NCBI GenBank assembly: GCA_023052935.1
Contig: CM041292.1
Span: 134,740,951 to 134,804,950, forward strand
Reading direction: 5' to 3'
From: Piezodorus guildinii
Taxonomy: Eukaryota > Arthropoda > Insecta > Hemiptera > Pentatomidae
DNA length: 64,000 nt
The notes below the pieces were generated by a model. That model made no database searches, had not been told where the DNA came from, and worked only from the letters and a program-made list of their open reading frames with translations. Position numbers and translations under genes: made by a program. This document shows positions 1 to 11,579 of this stretch, in pieces; position 1 is the first letter of the stretch, and each line of letters starts with the position of its first letter.

Positions 1-385
1 AAATAACACAAATAGCATGCTTTAGCAAACGTAGTGAGTACCCCTATCATATCTAATGAATGAGCTGTGAGATAAGATTAATGAAAAAGACATGAAGACA
101 AACTACCCCTTAGCAGTACTCCAGGATTGTAAATACAGTTAATAAACTTTACCTACTTTGAAATTTAATGAATAAAAAATGATATGTCAATAATACTATT
201 ATGATCAAGTAATTTAAAAAAAAAAATGAGTTAGTAATTAGATTTTAGATTTTTTGTTTATGAGATCAATAGGACCTTAATTCGAACGAATTGATATTTT
301 AAGGGACTGACTAGTATATGAAAAGAATAAAATATGATGTTCCGAGAATATAAAAACTACAAAACATCAATATATATATATATTA
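1..385. other. AT-rich DNA without a recognised gene
   Basis: No open frame of note and no repeat that I recognise. It ends in a short TA-dinucleotide run at about 371-383, where the truncated LINE begins, so the 5' junction of that LINE lies in simple sequence and cannot be placed exactly. Confidence 0.6.
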
Positions 386-2569
386 TTGTCATCCCACGAT
401 TTAATCCATATATCCTACAATATTCGAACTCCAGCAATCCTTCCTAAAACCATAACATTCCGAAACCTTGACGCCCTCTCCCGTGAAACCATTCTACCAG
501 ATCTTGAGTCCCTGAATTGGGAAGAAATTTACTCCTCCTCGTCCATTGACTGTATGGTAGATATCCTCACCTCAAATCTACTCAGGATCCTAGATACCCA
601 TGCTCCTCTCAAAACCTGCACCTTTCGTCGCCGTCCTGCTCCATGGTTGTGTCAAGAAATAAAAGATCTTCAAAAGAAACGTGAGGCTGCCCGAAGACGC
701 TATAGACGCACAAGACTAGAGGATGACTACCAAGCGTTCAGGGTACTGCGTAACTTGACACAATCAAGAGTCAGACAAGCGAAATGTAATTATTTCCACG
801 AAGCCCTTTCTTCTATCCCCGATCCTAAGTCTAAATGGCAACTCCTTCGAAAACTCTCCCTCTGTAAATCCACTACCTCTTCCGACATTCCAGTATCACC
901 TGAAGAATTGAACTCCCACTTTCTATCTTCGTCCTCTTACAATTCATCATCACCATCTTCCCTGCATCTCTCAGTTCCATCCTTTAACTCTGAAAACTTC
1001 TTTTTCTCTGACATCTCACCAACTGACTTAATCACCTCAATTATGAAATCTCGCACAAACTCCATTAGCTTTGACGGAATCCCTGTTAAATTACTAAAAC
1101 TTTGTCTCCCAGAAATTTTACCAGCGCTCCTTTTCATCTACAATTTTTCCCTGCAAAATTCAGTATTTCCTACCTCTTGGAAAAAAGCCATAATCCATCC
1201 CATTAACAAAATTCCAAATCCTGCAACTCCTAAAGACTTCCGCCCGATCTCCATCTTATCTAATCTCTCTAAACCTTTAGAAAGACTAGTCCAATCCCAA
1301 ATGTCAAAATTCCTCGAAGAATCCAAATCAATCAATCCTTCCCAATCCGGTTTCCGATCTGGTTTCTCCACTCAATCTGCTCTTACTAAAATCACTCAAG
1401 ACATATACACTGCAATGGACAACAAACAGCTGACAGTTCTAATTCTCCTTGACTTTTCTAAAGCATTTGATTCTTTGAACCATTCTATCCTTTATTCCAA
1501 ACTAAAATCTCTCTCCTTTTCCTACAGCTCTATTCTCTGGTTCCAGTCTTTTCTTTCTGACCGTACCCAAGCAGTTCAAATTCCCAACAAACCTTTATCT
1601 TCTTTTCTTACCGTTTCTTCAGGGGTTGCCCAGGGTTCAAGTGTTTCTCCTATCCTTTTTAATACCTTTATAAATGATCTTCCTAATTCAATCCTCCACT
1701 GCTCCTACCACCTATATGCCGATGATGTTCAGATTTATCTATCCTTTCCTCCCTCTGAGTTATCAGCCGCGTTTACGAGTATTCAAGAAGACCTGGACAG
1801 GATCTGCTATTGGGCGAATCAGAACGAACTAAGGTTAAACGCCGAGAAAACTCAGGCAATCATTATTGGATCCAATTCCCTCCTTACATCTATTCCCTCT
1901 CTTCCTACCTTATTTCTGAACGCCCATCCCATCACATTCAGTTCCTCGGTAAAAAATTTAGGCATCCATATTGACCAAACCTTATCCTGGAAACCACATG
2001 TCGCCCAAATCTCCCGAAGGTCAATCAGTACTCTTAAACTATTCCATCGTTCCCGCCATGTTCTCCCTTATTCCACTCGCAAGCTCCTTGTATCCTCTCT
2101 AATTTTCCCTCAGTTTGATTATGGATGTATGGTATATGATGGCCTCTCGATGATGCTAGAGAAACGATTAAAGTTAATTATGAACTGTTTTTTAAGATTT
2201 GTCTTTGGCACATCGAGGCGGTCTCATGTATCCCATCTCTATACCGAATCAAAATGGCTCTTTCCTCTTACCCGTAGGCAATATTTCCTTGGATCTTTCC
2301 TATACCAAACAATTAATTCACAACACCCTCCATATATCTACGATCTCCTACAGTTCAAACCCACAATTCACCCACTAGAGACTAGATCCCGTTTTTCCAA
2401 CCTTTATATCACTTCCCACAGAACAAAAAAATACGAATGCTCCTTTCTGGCCCGTTCTACTAGTTTCTGGAATTCCCTTCCATCAAACATCCGCCATGCT
2501 CCTTCCCTTTCTACATTTAAATTCCTTCTTTTCCAGCACCTTCTAACATCCCAAAATGACGCTGCCTGA
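386..2569 (+). CDS. CR1-group LINE ORF2, 5'-truncated (endonuclease tail plus reverse transcriptase)
   Basis: Reverse transcriptase of a non-LTR retrotransposon, open for 727 codons. The frame starts at a TTG, not an ATG. The first residues, SSHDLI, match the last motif (S-D-H) of an apurinic endonuclease domain, so this is the C-terminal part of a longer ORF2 cut off by 5' truncation. RT blocks in order: FRPIS near residue 285, DFSKAFD at 356-362 (first catalytic Asp), GVAQGSSVSP near 413, and YADD at 444-447 (catalytic Asp pair). The C-terminus, with FWNSLPSNIR near residue 694, is the conserved tail seen in CR1, L2 and Daphne-type elements, hence the group call; the exact clade is uncertain. 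There are no internal stops, so the insertion is fairly young, but with ORF1 and most of the endonuclease missing it should not be autonomous. Confidence 0.88.
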   Translation: MSSHDLIHISYNIRTPAILPKTITFRNLDALSRETILPDLESLNWEEIYSSSSIDCMVDILTSNLLRILDTHAPLKTCTFRRRPAPWLCQEIKDLQKKREAARRRYRRTRLEDDYQAFRVLRNLTQSRVRQAKCNYFHEALSSIPDPKSKWQLLRKLSLCKSTTSSDIPVSPEELNSHFLSSSSYNSSSPSSLHLSVPSFNSENFFFSDISPTDLITSIMKSRTNSISFDGIPVKLLKLCLPEILPALLFIYNFSLQNSVFPTSWKKAIIHPINKIPNPATPKDFRPISILSNLSKPLERLVQSQMSKFLEESKSINPSQSGFRSGFSTQSALTKITQDIYTAMDNKQLTVLILLDFSKAFDSLNHSILYSKLKSLSFSYSSILWFQSFLSDRTQAVQIPNKPLSSFLTVSSGVAQGSSVSPILFNTFINDLPNSILHCSYHLYADDVQIYLSFPPSELSAAFTSIQEDLDRICYWANQNELRLNAEKTQAIIIGSNSLLTSIPSLPTLFLNAHPITFSSSVKNLGIHIDQTLSWKPHVAQISRRSISTLKLFHRSRHVLPYSTRKLLVSSLIFPQFDYGCMVYDGLSMMLEKRLKLIMNCFLRFVFGTSRRSHVSHLYTESKWLFPLTRRQYFLGSFLYQTINSQHPPYIYDLLQFKPTIHPLETRSRFSNLYITSHRTKKYECSFLARSTSFWNSLPSNIRHAPSLSTFKFLLFQHLLTSQNDAA

Positions 2570-3113
2570 CATATATTTTAAATATGAAATATATTTTTTT
2601 CCTTTGTTCAATCTTTACATTATTTGTTAAAGTTTTTTTATATCGTTATTTTTGTTACTAAAAGATTTCATTTCTTATATTTGGACTTTTTATTTTTATT
2701 TATGTTTTAATTGTATTATCTTTCATTAATTCTTGGTCTAATATAGATTCTTTATTATTTCAGAGTTAATGTTATTTTAAGAATACTAAGTATTAGTACA
2801 ATGTTACTAATTATTTTCGTTTTATTTAATTTTTTTTTTTTTTTTTTTTTTGTTTCTTTTTTAATTTGGATTATGTTATCAACTCATATATTTCTCATTT
2901 TTTTCTAACATTTATTAGCTTCTGAAGATTGTTTTTATTTTATTTATTTTGTGTTTTATACTAAGTCATCAATTATTGTAAATAGTAGTTAATCATGTTC
3001 ATCTTGTCTGTTGGCTAGACATATTGTATATTTAAACTGTACAAAGCTGTTATTCTAAAGGGACCCAGTCCCAGAATAAAAATTATTTTCTATCTATCTA
3101 TCTATCTATCTAT
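2570..3113 (+). mobile_element. 3' UTR and tetranucleotide tail of the CR1-group LINE
   Basis: T-rich sequence following the stop codon, with a T-tract near 2830-2850, ending in about six TATC repeats at 3090-3113. CR1-group elements end in short tandem repeats instead of poly(A), which supports the group call. I could not find a clear target-site duplication, because the 5' end falls in a TA run. Confidence 0.75.
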
Positions 3114-4467
3114 TAAAGCCTGTTATTGCTTTATAGATAAAACTGAACATTCAACTTATATTATGTAATACTTCTAAAACGAAAGTAAAAATTTCATTAT
3201 TACAATCAATTCTTACGAGGTGGATGATAAATCAATAAAAACTTAGCACACTAAACAAAAAAACTTAACGACTTTTGCTTTTAAACACTTAACGACACTT
3301 GCTCAAGTCGATAGCTTTTTATTTTTTTTTTTTTATACCTATTTTCTAATATTGCATTAGTAGTATTCTGTTTCAATTCAAATATATGCGCCTAAAAATA
3401 AATGCTCAAAATAAATTTACGACTTTCTAGTAATATTGTTATGTAAAACGGAGTTTACATTTTTTTTATTTATTTACTTTTTAAATACCGAAACTTAAAT
3501 ACAAATATTTTATATATTAAGTGTTCTACATAATAAGTTACCACTAATAAATTAAAATACATAAAAATTAGAATTACTAAAAATTTAGGAAAAAAAATAA
3601 GGTCTTGAGAAACACATAATGACAAAGGATTTAATATTTAAAGAGCGTATGGCGTTACTTTTTATATTGGTTTATAAAGGAAAATTATTACTTTAAGTAC
3701 CAATATAATTACGTTAAATTAATTTTAAAAAGACGGACCTCATCAGTGTGAATATCTTATCGTCTAAATAAACCGAAGGATCCTTTTCTAAACACTAATT
3801 CCAAATATTATTTCATGTCATAAGGAGGAGAAACGCCTGGGCCGAAGAGATAGCAAGTTCCCCAAGATCGGAGCTTTATCAATCCGCCTCCAGACGAACA
3901 AACATACTCCTAAATGTGTTTATAGCTCAAGGAAAAGTCTTCAACATTACATGGAGTTGAAATTAAAAAATAAAATGTAACACGAATTTACAAGTCAATA
4001 ATCGCTGATTTGTCCAAATATTTATATTATGTCAGAAGCAAAAAAATGTAATACAAAGCGAAAACCAAACTATTAGTTAAGAAAAAATGCAAGTAATATC
4101 GTAAAACGTTTATGAGATCACACAAAAACTTCTATTAAATTAAAATCCGAAAATTTATAGTACTTTTTATTATTGGAGGAAAAACATTCCAATAGTTTTT
4201 ATTTTTTAATTAATAAAAATGTCAGATGAAAATATTAATAAGGGGAAAAAAAAAATAAAATTCTCAAAATATCAAACTACCCGAGAATAGCACTGAATGG
4301 ACAAAAAATACTCATAAAAGCCAGCAAAAAATAATAACACAGTATTTAGTAAGATTTGACTAACACTTGACATATTTCTTACAAACTATAAAAATAATAG
4401 CGTTAAAAACCATAACTTTAAAAGTAAAATGTTTAAGTCTAGTGTAGCTGATGTTTCATCAATTTAT
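3114..4467. other. AT-rich DNA, nothing recognised
   Basis: Only short frames with stops. A slightly GC-richer patch at about 3825-3920 has no recognisable motif. Confidence 0.55.
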
Positions 4468-4752
4468 TTGTTTGTTTGTTTTTCGATTCAACGTCACTTT
4501 ATGCTGCTATGGCTAATCGGACGATGCTACAGTGAAAGTCCTAAATTTCGCCAATCCCTGTTTTATTAGGATAGGAATCTTTAACGAGTACCTGACGTGG
4601 TCCCGACGATTTAACGTCCCCTCCGAAGGACGGCATAACTAAGGATTTTTTACTCCCATTGAAAAATCCTAGGACCACCTCCGGGTTTGAACCCGTGACC
4701 TTTGGCATAGGAGGCTGTTATGTTAACCACCCAGCTCAGCTATAAGTGATCC
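4468..4752 (-). mobile_element. SINE family A, copy 1 (tRNA-derived)
   Basis: About 285 bp, related along its length to the copies at 34855, 35831 and 44069. In sense orientation (minus strand) it begins with a tRNA-like head whose B box is at 4683-4693 (GGTTCAAACCC in sense, close to the RNA polymerase III consensus). The body shares 'GGTCCCGA' and 'AGGTACTCGTTAAAGATTCC'-like blocks with the other copies. The sense 3' end runs into AAAC repeats, seen on the plus strand as TTTG repeats at 4468-4481. It is non-coding; its movement would depend on a LINE reverse transcriptase. Confidence 0.85.
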
Positions 4753-5744
4753 CTTTAATTTTTTTAGCGCGCAAGAATTTCGCCATATTTTCCGATGCAA
4801 AGTATCGGGAAACAAGTTTGAAAAAAAAAATCTTTAAATATAATAGTCTTACAGTAGTAAGCAACCAATAACTTAAATTGCTGAAAATTATTGGAATACA
4901 TCATTAACTGTAGTAGCTCGGGTACTGTACGAGGTATTAATAGAAAATAATTAAAATACATATAAACAATTAATGTATTTGGGGGACCAGTATGTCATTA
5001 ATTAAGATACCCTCATAAGCATTAAGGTAAAAAAAATATGACAAGGATTATTGAGTATCAAGAGTAAAAGTATCTATTACCATAATAATCATAATTATGA
5101 ATTTTAATGAATATTTATTTAACGCAAGTTAAGCCTAAAGCAAATACAAAAAATGGCTACATCTTTTCTTGATAAAAAAGAAGAAGATTATAATAAGCAT
5201 TCATTAAATAAGTTGATACCAATTATTTTCATAATTTTATCAAGTCCATTAACTTCCATCCAAGTAAAGTGAAATTTGATGCCTGGGCTTGTTTTCTCCA
5301 TTTTTTACGTTTTAATTATACCTTTAATACTTTGAGCCCAAGGCCCCTCTTTAATTATATGCATGAAAGAAATTACATTAGAGTTTCATCAAAAGGAAAA
5401 TTTAACTTATTTTTCTGCTTAAACTAGGCTCCTGGCTTTAATTACAGCTGAGCTGTTTTTAAGGTGTAAAAGGCGTGAATATTAAAATAGCTACCTACTT
5501 AAAGTTAATATATGTGTGTAAAATATATATCCAAAAGATATACATGCAGTGAATAATGTAATGAATTATAATGAGGATCAAGATAATTTCTCAGTCAGGC
5601 ATCATTGACCGTATAATATTTTAAAAATAACTGACTACCACATTACTTCTTAACTATTTCCTCACAGTTCCTTCATCGAGGAAAGGAACGCATGGAATCA
5701 CTAGTAATAAAAAACGTCTATGAAATAAAAAAACGCTATAACAA
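4753..5744. other. AT-rich DNA, nothing recognised
   Basis: No coding frame or repeat was identified. The minus-strand frame at 4764-4961 is low-complexity and T/A driven. Confidence 0.55.
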
Positions 5745-5935
5745 TTATATTAATAATAATAGATTAAGCGAGCCCTAAATTTTGATACCGATACTACTAA
5801 GCATTCACAGCACAATTCAATTCCAAGATTACCGTCAAGGACTAAATACCCGAGATCCGACTTAACACAATCCTCCCAACTACGCTTCGGCCTGCTTCTA
5901 GGACGCCTACCCGTCAGTTCAGCGCAAATTAAAAG
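5745..5935 (-). mobile_element. RTE-clade LINE 3' fragment (same family as 19985-20592)
   Basis: Read on the minus strand it gives TGRRPRSRPKRSWEDCVK followed by a short divergent tail, matching TGRRPKGRPKRRWEDCIK in the copy near 20.4 kb. It ends in the same ATT-repeat tail, seen on the plus strand as AAT repeats near 5750. Only the last 50 or so codons remain. This C-terminal Arg/Trp-rich segment after the reverse transcriptase is typical of RTE-like elements. The fragment is inactive. Confidence 0.75.
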
Positions 5936-7204
5936 TATTTGGGAAGTCGATCTTCACTAATTATTGCACTATTTAAAAAGCTGCGATTAAACCTCTATTC
6001 AAAAATCCATACTTCGAATAAATATTTTTTTCTAAAAATATAAATGTTTTATGAAAAATTTCAGGCATAGTCTTTTTTTTAATCATCCAATAAGCCTTAC
6101 ATGATTCAGGCTCGTTTCGAATTCTAATCACATTCGAACAGTTGTTAACTATTCTTAACTAAAATAAATCAAGTTCTTTAGAACTGACAGATTTAATTTT
6201 CTGCAGTGTTTCAATTTTTGGAAAATTCATTCTTTCCAACATGACCACGAAAATCGAAACTAGACAACATGAAGATAAGTATAGAGCTTTAATTTGAAAA
6301 TAATTCTAGGGCTTGGTACATAATAAACAATTTTTGTGACAAAATCATTAGAAAAATAACAATATTCATTAAAACTAAAGCCATTGACTAAATTTGAGCA
6401 TATAAAATAATTATTAATCGTGTCGGGGCGGCTTTTAACTCTGACATATTAATGTATTAACACCGTCCTCATCCCCTGAAAAGCCCTCTGAGGAAATCCC
6501 CGAGGGATGGGTTAAGATCGGCAACCTATTTACTGTTTTTTATTCTTAAGAAGAGTAAATGTAGTAATATGTGGTTCTTCCTTTCTACTTTCAACCCTTA
6601 CATTTAATGTCGTTAAAGTCTCATTTATTCATTAGTGGATACGAAGACTAATGTCAAAACACTTACAATAGATGATTTGTATCAGGTTCTTTGATGTCAT
6701 TTGATTATAGTCGGCGGATGAAAGGCTTGCTTTGATGGTTCACATCTAACCTCCAGATTCTCGCATACAGTTAACGTAGCAAATTTCGAAGTAAATACTA
6801 GAAATTGCTCACAGATACTTAATAAATAAATATTTAATTGCTTAAAAACCGCATTTCTGACGTTGGGGTGCAACAAATCAGCCACAATTATGTAAATGAC
6901 TTAACAGAAGTTCTTAGTAGTTGTGCGGTTAGTAAAATGATTCCACAAGCTACTCAAGAGAATGGATAAGTAGTTGAACCATTATATTTAATTCAATTAC
7001 GACAACTACTCCAATTATCTTACCACCAGCTACTGTTTGGAATATGCACAATACACTTAAAGCATTTTCACAACCAGAACCCCGCACGTGCTGTCCGGTT
7101 GACAGTTTGGAGCTATTATTTTTTTTTATGGAACAAAGCTAATCTAACTAAAAAAACCATAGTAATAGTATAAAAAAACGAATCTGTTCCTACCAATCGC
7201 TGCA

Positions 7205-7275
7205 AATACAATCCTCTCCACTAACCACCCTCTAAGATGAACTTTAACACAATCCTTCCATGTTTTCTGCTGCCA
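7205..7275 (-). mobile_element. possible RTE-clade 3' scrap
   Basis: On the minus strand it reads WKDCVKVHL, and the DNA is similar to the WEDCIKADL segment of the RTE copy near 20.5 kb. It is short and degenerate, with no tail found. Confidence 0.4.
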
Positions 7276-7389
7276 ACCATATTTATCATCTCATCAGAAT
7301 TTATTTAAAGTCCTATCTCTTTAACGGTTTTCATCAGCGGAGTTATATATAATTGTATAGGTCCTGCATCTCAACTTGACAGTAACAAA

Positions 7390-7790
7390 TTATCAGCATA
7401 GTTTAAAAAATTAATTTTTCCTCCCGACCCCCATAAAAGCAGATGATATATTTTTCTTGTCTTTTGTTGTGCTCTCCAGTCGGTTTATCTAATGAGTAGA
7501 GCAATAACCAAGTCAGAGAAAAAGGCCATGTTACTAAGGGATGTGGAATAGGAATCCATCCTCGGTAAGATGGCGTCAGTGTGGGAAAAGACAGGGAAGG
7601 CCGTGGGAGGGCAATCAGTAATGATAGAGCCATGATGCCGTATCGCCTGTTTGCGTTGGCCCCACTGACCATTACCTCGGCCACGATCCGACCATCTCCC
7701 GGGTAGTCAGTTAGCACCTCGCTCCGAGTCAGAAATGGGTTCCAGCTAACTATCGACGCTCAGCATCGAATATAACACTACTAACGCACT
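7390..7790. other. GC-richer block of unknown nature
   Basis: A 400-bp stretch clearly richer in G and C than its surroundings. On the minus strand it keeps a 104-codon frame (7403-7717) rich in Pro, Ser and Leu, with no motif that I recognise. It lies just downstream of the 3' end of the minus-strand Jockey remnant at 7880-8660, but resembles neither that element nor a SINE head. It may be a piece of an unrecognised transposon. I do not call it a gene. Confidence 0.3.
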
Positions 7791-7879
7791 TGGGAATTAT
7801 CTTATGTCTGGAGTAGCTGTGCACCTCCACGAAAATGACGGTCACACCATGATTTACAAAATTTTTTAGGTGTATAATA

Positions 7880-8660
7880 TTTTTACATTTTTATAGAAAT
7901 TTACATATTAAATACATCAAGTAAATGTGACAGTTAAATAAATCAATGACATGAAATACATGTAGAGAATATTCCCATTGGAAGAACTCCAGAAATATTC
8001 TAAAGTAGAAGGTCCCGGGGCCATCTCCTTTCATGGAACCTCGGAGGATTATCAGGAATTGAAGAGGAAGAAAGGATTCAAACGTGTGAGTTAGGGTGAG
8101 AATGGAGTTTGTCATAAAAGGATTGATACCTGGTCCGGACCAAATCAGTAACATAGGGAACGTTAAGGTCTTTATGGATAAGTTTATTCGTGACAAAGTA
8201 AGAAGCGTACAGGATTTTACGAAGGGTTTTGGATTGTAAGGATTAGATGCGGGAAGAATTTGATGGTTTAGTACAGCCCCATAGCTCTACTCCGTAAGTT
8301 TAGATTGGCCTTATAATAGTCATGTAGATGAGCCTTTTGTTTTTAAGAGGAAGGTTTTGTCTAGTAAGTGTTGTCTTATAAGTAGCCTAAAACGGCAAGC
8401 AATTTTAGTCGTGTATGAGAATTCCAAGTTAGGCGTTTGTCAAGAAGGAGTCCTAGGTATCGGATCTTTCCAAAAGGAACTAGTTTATGTTTTTATTAGA
8501 TACAGTAGGGCAGGAAGTCAAAGGTTTACGACGAAGGTTAAAGGTTATTTGATGGAATTTATTTTTATTCTCTAGTTCTGACACCATACTTCTAGGTCTT
8601 TGATGAGAGCTTGATCTCCATGAACTGATTACGCAGGTGTCATCAGCACAGGTAGAGAAG
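7880..8660 (-). pseudogene. decayed Jockey-clade LINE, 3' part of ORF2
   Basis: The minus strand gives broken but clear matches to the C-terminal half of the intact Jockey ORF2 at 40134-42818. In order: ADDT of the RT active site at about 8633-8650, RYLGLLLDKRLTWNSHTRLK near 8400-8480, TYGVELWG, QSKTLRKILYASYFVTN, KDLNVPYVTDLV, and RRWPRDLL near 8030. There are several frameshifts and stops, so the copy is dead. It is a relative of the intact element and not an identical copy. Confidence 0.85.
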
Positions 8661-10149
8661 AAAGTGTTATGATGGGTTGGGATATCATACTTAATATTGA
8701 ATTTAAAATAAGTCTTAAGTAAATAGAAATAAAAAATGAGATTTTACATTGAATGGAGTGATTACTGAATCTGAATGAAATATTAAACAATTTTTTTTTT
8801 AGAGAAAAACATCTTTTAATCACTATATATCTCACATAGATATCAGGTGGTTTAGAAATATAAGTTTTTCACGTTTTCGAGTGTTATTCGTTTATGTTTA
8901 GAAGGTGACTAAATATCGTGAGTTTTTCTCTTTCACTCTACCGTATACAAAGAAACGAACCACCTTCTAAAAATAAACGAATGACAACCCATAATATAAA
9001 AACCTCTTATTTGTAGAAAAAGTGACTAATACTATTTGAGCAAAGAAATATTAAATTCAGTATTTTCTAAAGCTTTTCAACTTTTAAAAAACATTTGCCT
9101 TTCTAAAATTCAAAAAATTAACTTTAACAACATTTTCACAAACAACAAATGACCAAGGGTCGACCTAGATACAAATAAAAGCGCCTGACGTAGAAGCTAC
9201 CAAGAGCTAACCTGATCAGAAGAGAGTTGCATAATGTAAGAAGAGGTCTCCTGTTTGTGCCCTACGGTCCTGAATAAAATATGACCGGATTTAAAAGGGT
9301 TCTTAGTCCACTCCAACCTGGCAATTACACCGAAACGAGGGAAAAACTCTTAAATTAAAATAGGGTTACCCAAAAGAGACCCCAACGGGGACTGCTGTAA
9401 TCGACAACTTATTTATTTATAGGAGCAGCAAGCAGAGGGCCTAAATATTTCAGATAGGTAAGCAATTACGCCTAAAAAGGCAAAAGGAATAGCAAATTTA
9501 TGGGTACCCAGCTTTCTAAAACGGAATAGTTTATGATTATCTCTTAAAGATCTGTTTCTGATCTTTGCATCGACGTTAGAAATTTAATTGAAGAGTTTTA
9601 CTACAGAAATTCACAATAGAAATCTCAAGTACGGACATGTCTTGGAAACATTCAGTAATTTCCTACCTTAAATATAAGAATATTATTAAGTACGGAGAAC
9701 CATTATATAACCTTAAATCGAGTCCTGTACCTACAAAATCAGTAATTTATAAAAATTATTCTTTATGCTGCGTCGTTGCCGTCGTTATTTATAAAATCAT
9801 TTCGTATATACATACCACTAAACTGATTGTTGACGGTTTCTCTTAGTTACGAGTAAGCTATACTTATAAACTAGAAAGAATTTAATAATCAACTGAAGGA
9901 AAAAAAAAAAAATAAATAAATGTCTAACATATCTTCAACTAGGGGAAACAATCAATAAACACAACCTGATTTTTTTTTTTTTTTTTTTTTTTTGTACATA
10001 CTAGAGTTCAATAGAAATATTGAATTAAATTGAAAAAAAAAAATCGCACTACTCCAAGTACAGATACTATTAAACACTTTTAAGTAAAAACTAAAAAAAA
10101 AAGAAAAATTGATTACACTGAAATTAGAAGAAAGCATTTGTTTCATGTA
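8661..10149. other. AT-rich DNA, mostly unrecognised
   Basis: Holds a moderately GC-richer segment at 9110-9420 without recognisable motifs, an A-tract at 9900-9915 and a T-tract of about 23 bases at 9970-9993. Frames here are short and I do not support any as genes. Confidence 0.5.
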
Positions 10150-10442
10150 AAATATAATATTTTTATTGAATCTTTAGCTTTCCAACGGGCATATTGTACA
10201 TCTATATTACTGTTCTTGTGTTAAAAAATAAAATAAACAAAATGTTTGCTATTTTCTCCTTTACTGATTATAAAATTCGTTCAACTTGTATATTAGCGTG
10301 TTTTGCATCGATGCTAACAAGATGATGTGTTTAATTTTTTTGAAGCTACAAAATTAAAGGTACTTGAGAGATAGAAATTTAAAATATCGGCATTTATTCA
10401 GGGCTTGTGGCTATTTCAATCAAAATGAAACCTAAAAGATAG
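10150..10442 (+). mobile_element. family B element, internal fragment
   Basis: Colinear with the middle of the complete family-B copy at 31482-32375. Shared blocks: 'TTTAGCTTTCCAACGG', 'TTTTCTCCTTTA', 'CTACAAAATTAAAGGTACTT' and 'AAATATCGGCATTTA'. Both termini are missing. Confidence 0.8.
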
Positions 10443-10559
10443 AATTCGACTTTAATAAGAAATAGAAATAACCTTAATAATTATAATATTTTGTTTTTAT
10501 TATTCCAGAAGATAATACTTATTCTCAATTAAATGTTCCATATCGGAACGAAGAACGAA

Positions 10560-10860
10560 TTAAACCATGGGGGTTCTAATTCTAAATCTCTAAATCCCAG
10601 AAGCTAGTGTGCAGTTGCAGGACGGTTAAAACTATATCAGGGCATTATAAACTATTAAAGTCGGGAAAGCGATCGATCAAGGAGGGCTAGAGGCCGGACT
10701 AAATCCAATTAAGAAAAGAATCTCGGGGATCCAGGATTCCCATTCCACTAATGAAAAAGCACCGTTTCATAGCAACGGCCACATCGCTACAGCTCCTACT
10801 TGTCCACCTCAATTTACTGACTCCCTTAAAACTGTTCTGTTAATTTTTTTCTTTCTCTTT
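10560..10860. other. GC-richer non-coding island
   Basis: About 300 bp of mixed-composition DNA in very AT-rich surroundings. It contains a homeodomain-like 'CCAATTAAG' at about 10706, 'GCGATCGATC' near 10670 and 'CATAGCAACGGCC' near 10770, followed by a pyrimidine run. There is no open frame or repeat copy elsewhere in the window. It could be a regulatory element or an old transposon; the sequence alone does not decide. Confidence 0.3.
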
Positions 10861-11173
10861 TTTTTCCCTTTTCTTTTAGAATTAAATATAAATTCTATCT
10901 CTACCATGAATAATATTCTACGGTCCAGAAGCTGAATCTATATCCTTTATGAATATGTATTACAATTAATCAAACTGTAACTACTATTTATGTCCATTTT
11001 GACCGAAAGAATGGCCTCTGTAAAAAAAAAAAAAAAAATCTAAAATTTGTAATATTTATTTATTTTTAAATAAACATAGAATGTATTGAATAACTAACCG
11101 AATAAATGCTGAAAATAGAAGTGTTTCAAGATACACTCTAATAGGTTTAAAGAAAAAAGTTTCTGTTGATCAT

Positions 11174-11461
11174 ATGGGGATGTCGTGGTCAGGTTAGAGC
11201 ACTAGCATACAGTTCTCCGAGACCCGGGTTCGAACCAGGCTGTGACAGAATAATTATTTATTCTAAGATAGATCATCCTGGAACAAACCCAAAGCCAAAA
11301 AGTGGATACCCAATAATTTGGAAAAAAAAATCTAGCAGATGAGCGTAAACAACGGAATTATCACCTCGTTGACCAAGAAACGGTACGAATTTTTAAATGT
11401 ATTAAACCCAAGACCCTTAAATAACCATAGGAATGACAAAGGTTTTTTTTTTTTTTTTTTT
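11174..11461 (+). mobile_element. SINE family E, copy 1 (tRNA-derived, T-tailed)
   Basis: The tRNA-like head includes an A-box region near 11188-11205 (TGGTCAGGTTAGAGC) and a B box at 11227-11236 (GGTTCGAACC, consensus). The body matches the minus-strand copy at 24200-24547 over 'GACAGAAT', 'GGAGA/ATAC' and 'AACCCAAGACCCTT'. The sense 3' end is a run of about 20 T at 11442-11461. It is flanked by an imperfect direct repeat (12 of 14 bases) at 11160-11173 and 11462-11475, as expected for target-primed insertion. Confidence 0.8.
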
Positions 11462-11579
11462 TTTCTGTTTGTCATCAGAAGCGTATTAACTATGGTTGCC
11501 ATAAAAAATTTCATTCATTCTAATACATATATTTTATATATAATTCATAAATAAAACAGAAAAGAAAGTCATTTTGTTA

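Noticed and set aside
1138..1371. Minus-strand frames inside the CR1 and Jockey ORFs
   Set aside because: Shadows of strongly supported plus-strand reverse transcriptases.
7403..7717. 104-codon minus-strand frame as a host gene
   Set aside because: No start context, no motif, Pro/Leu/Ser-rich from GC composition.
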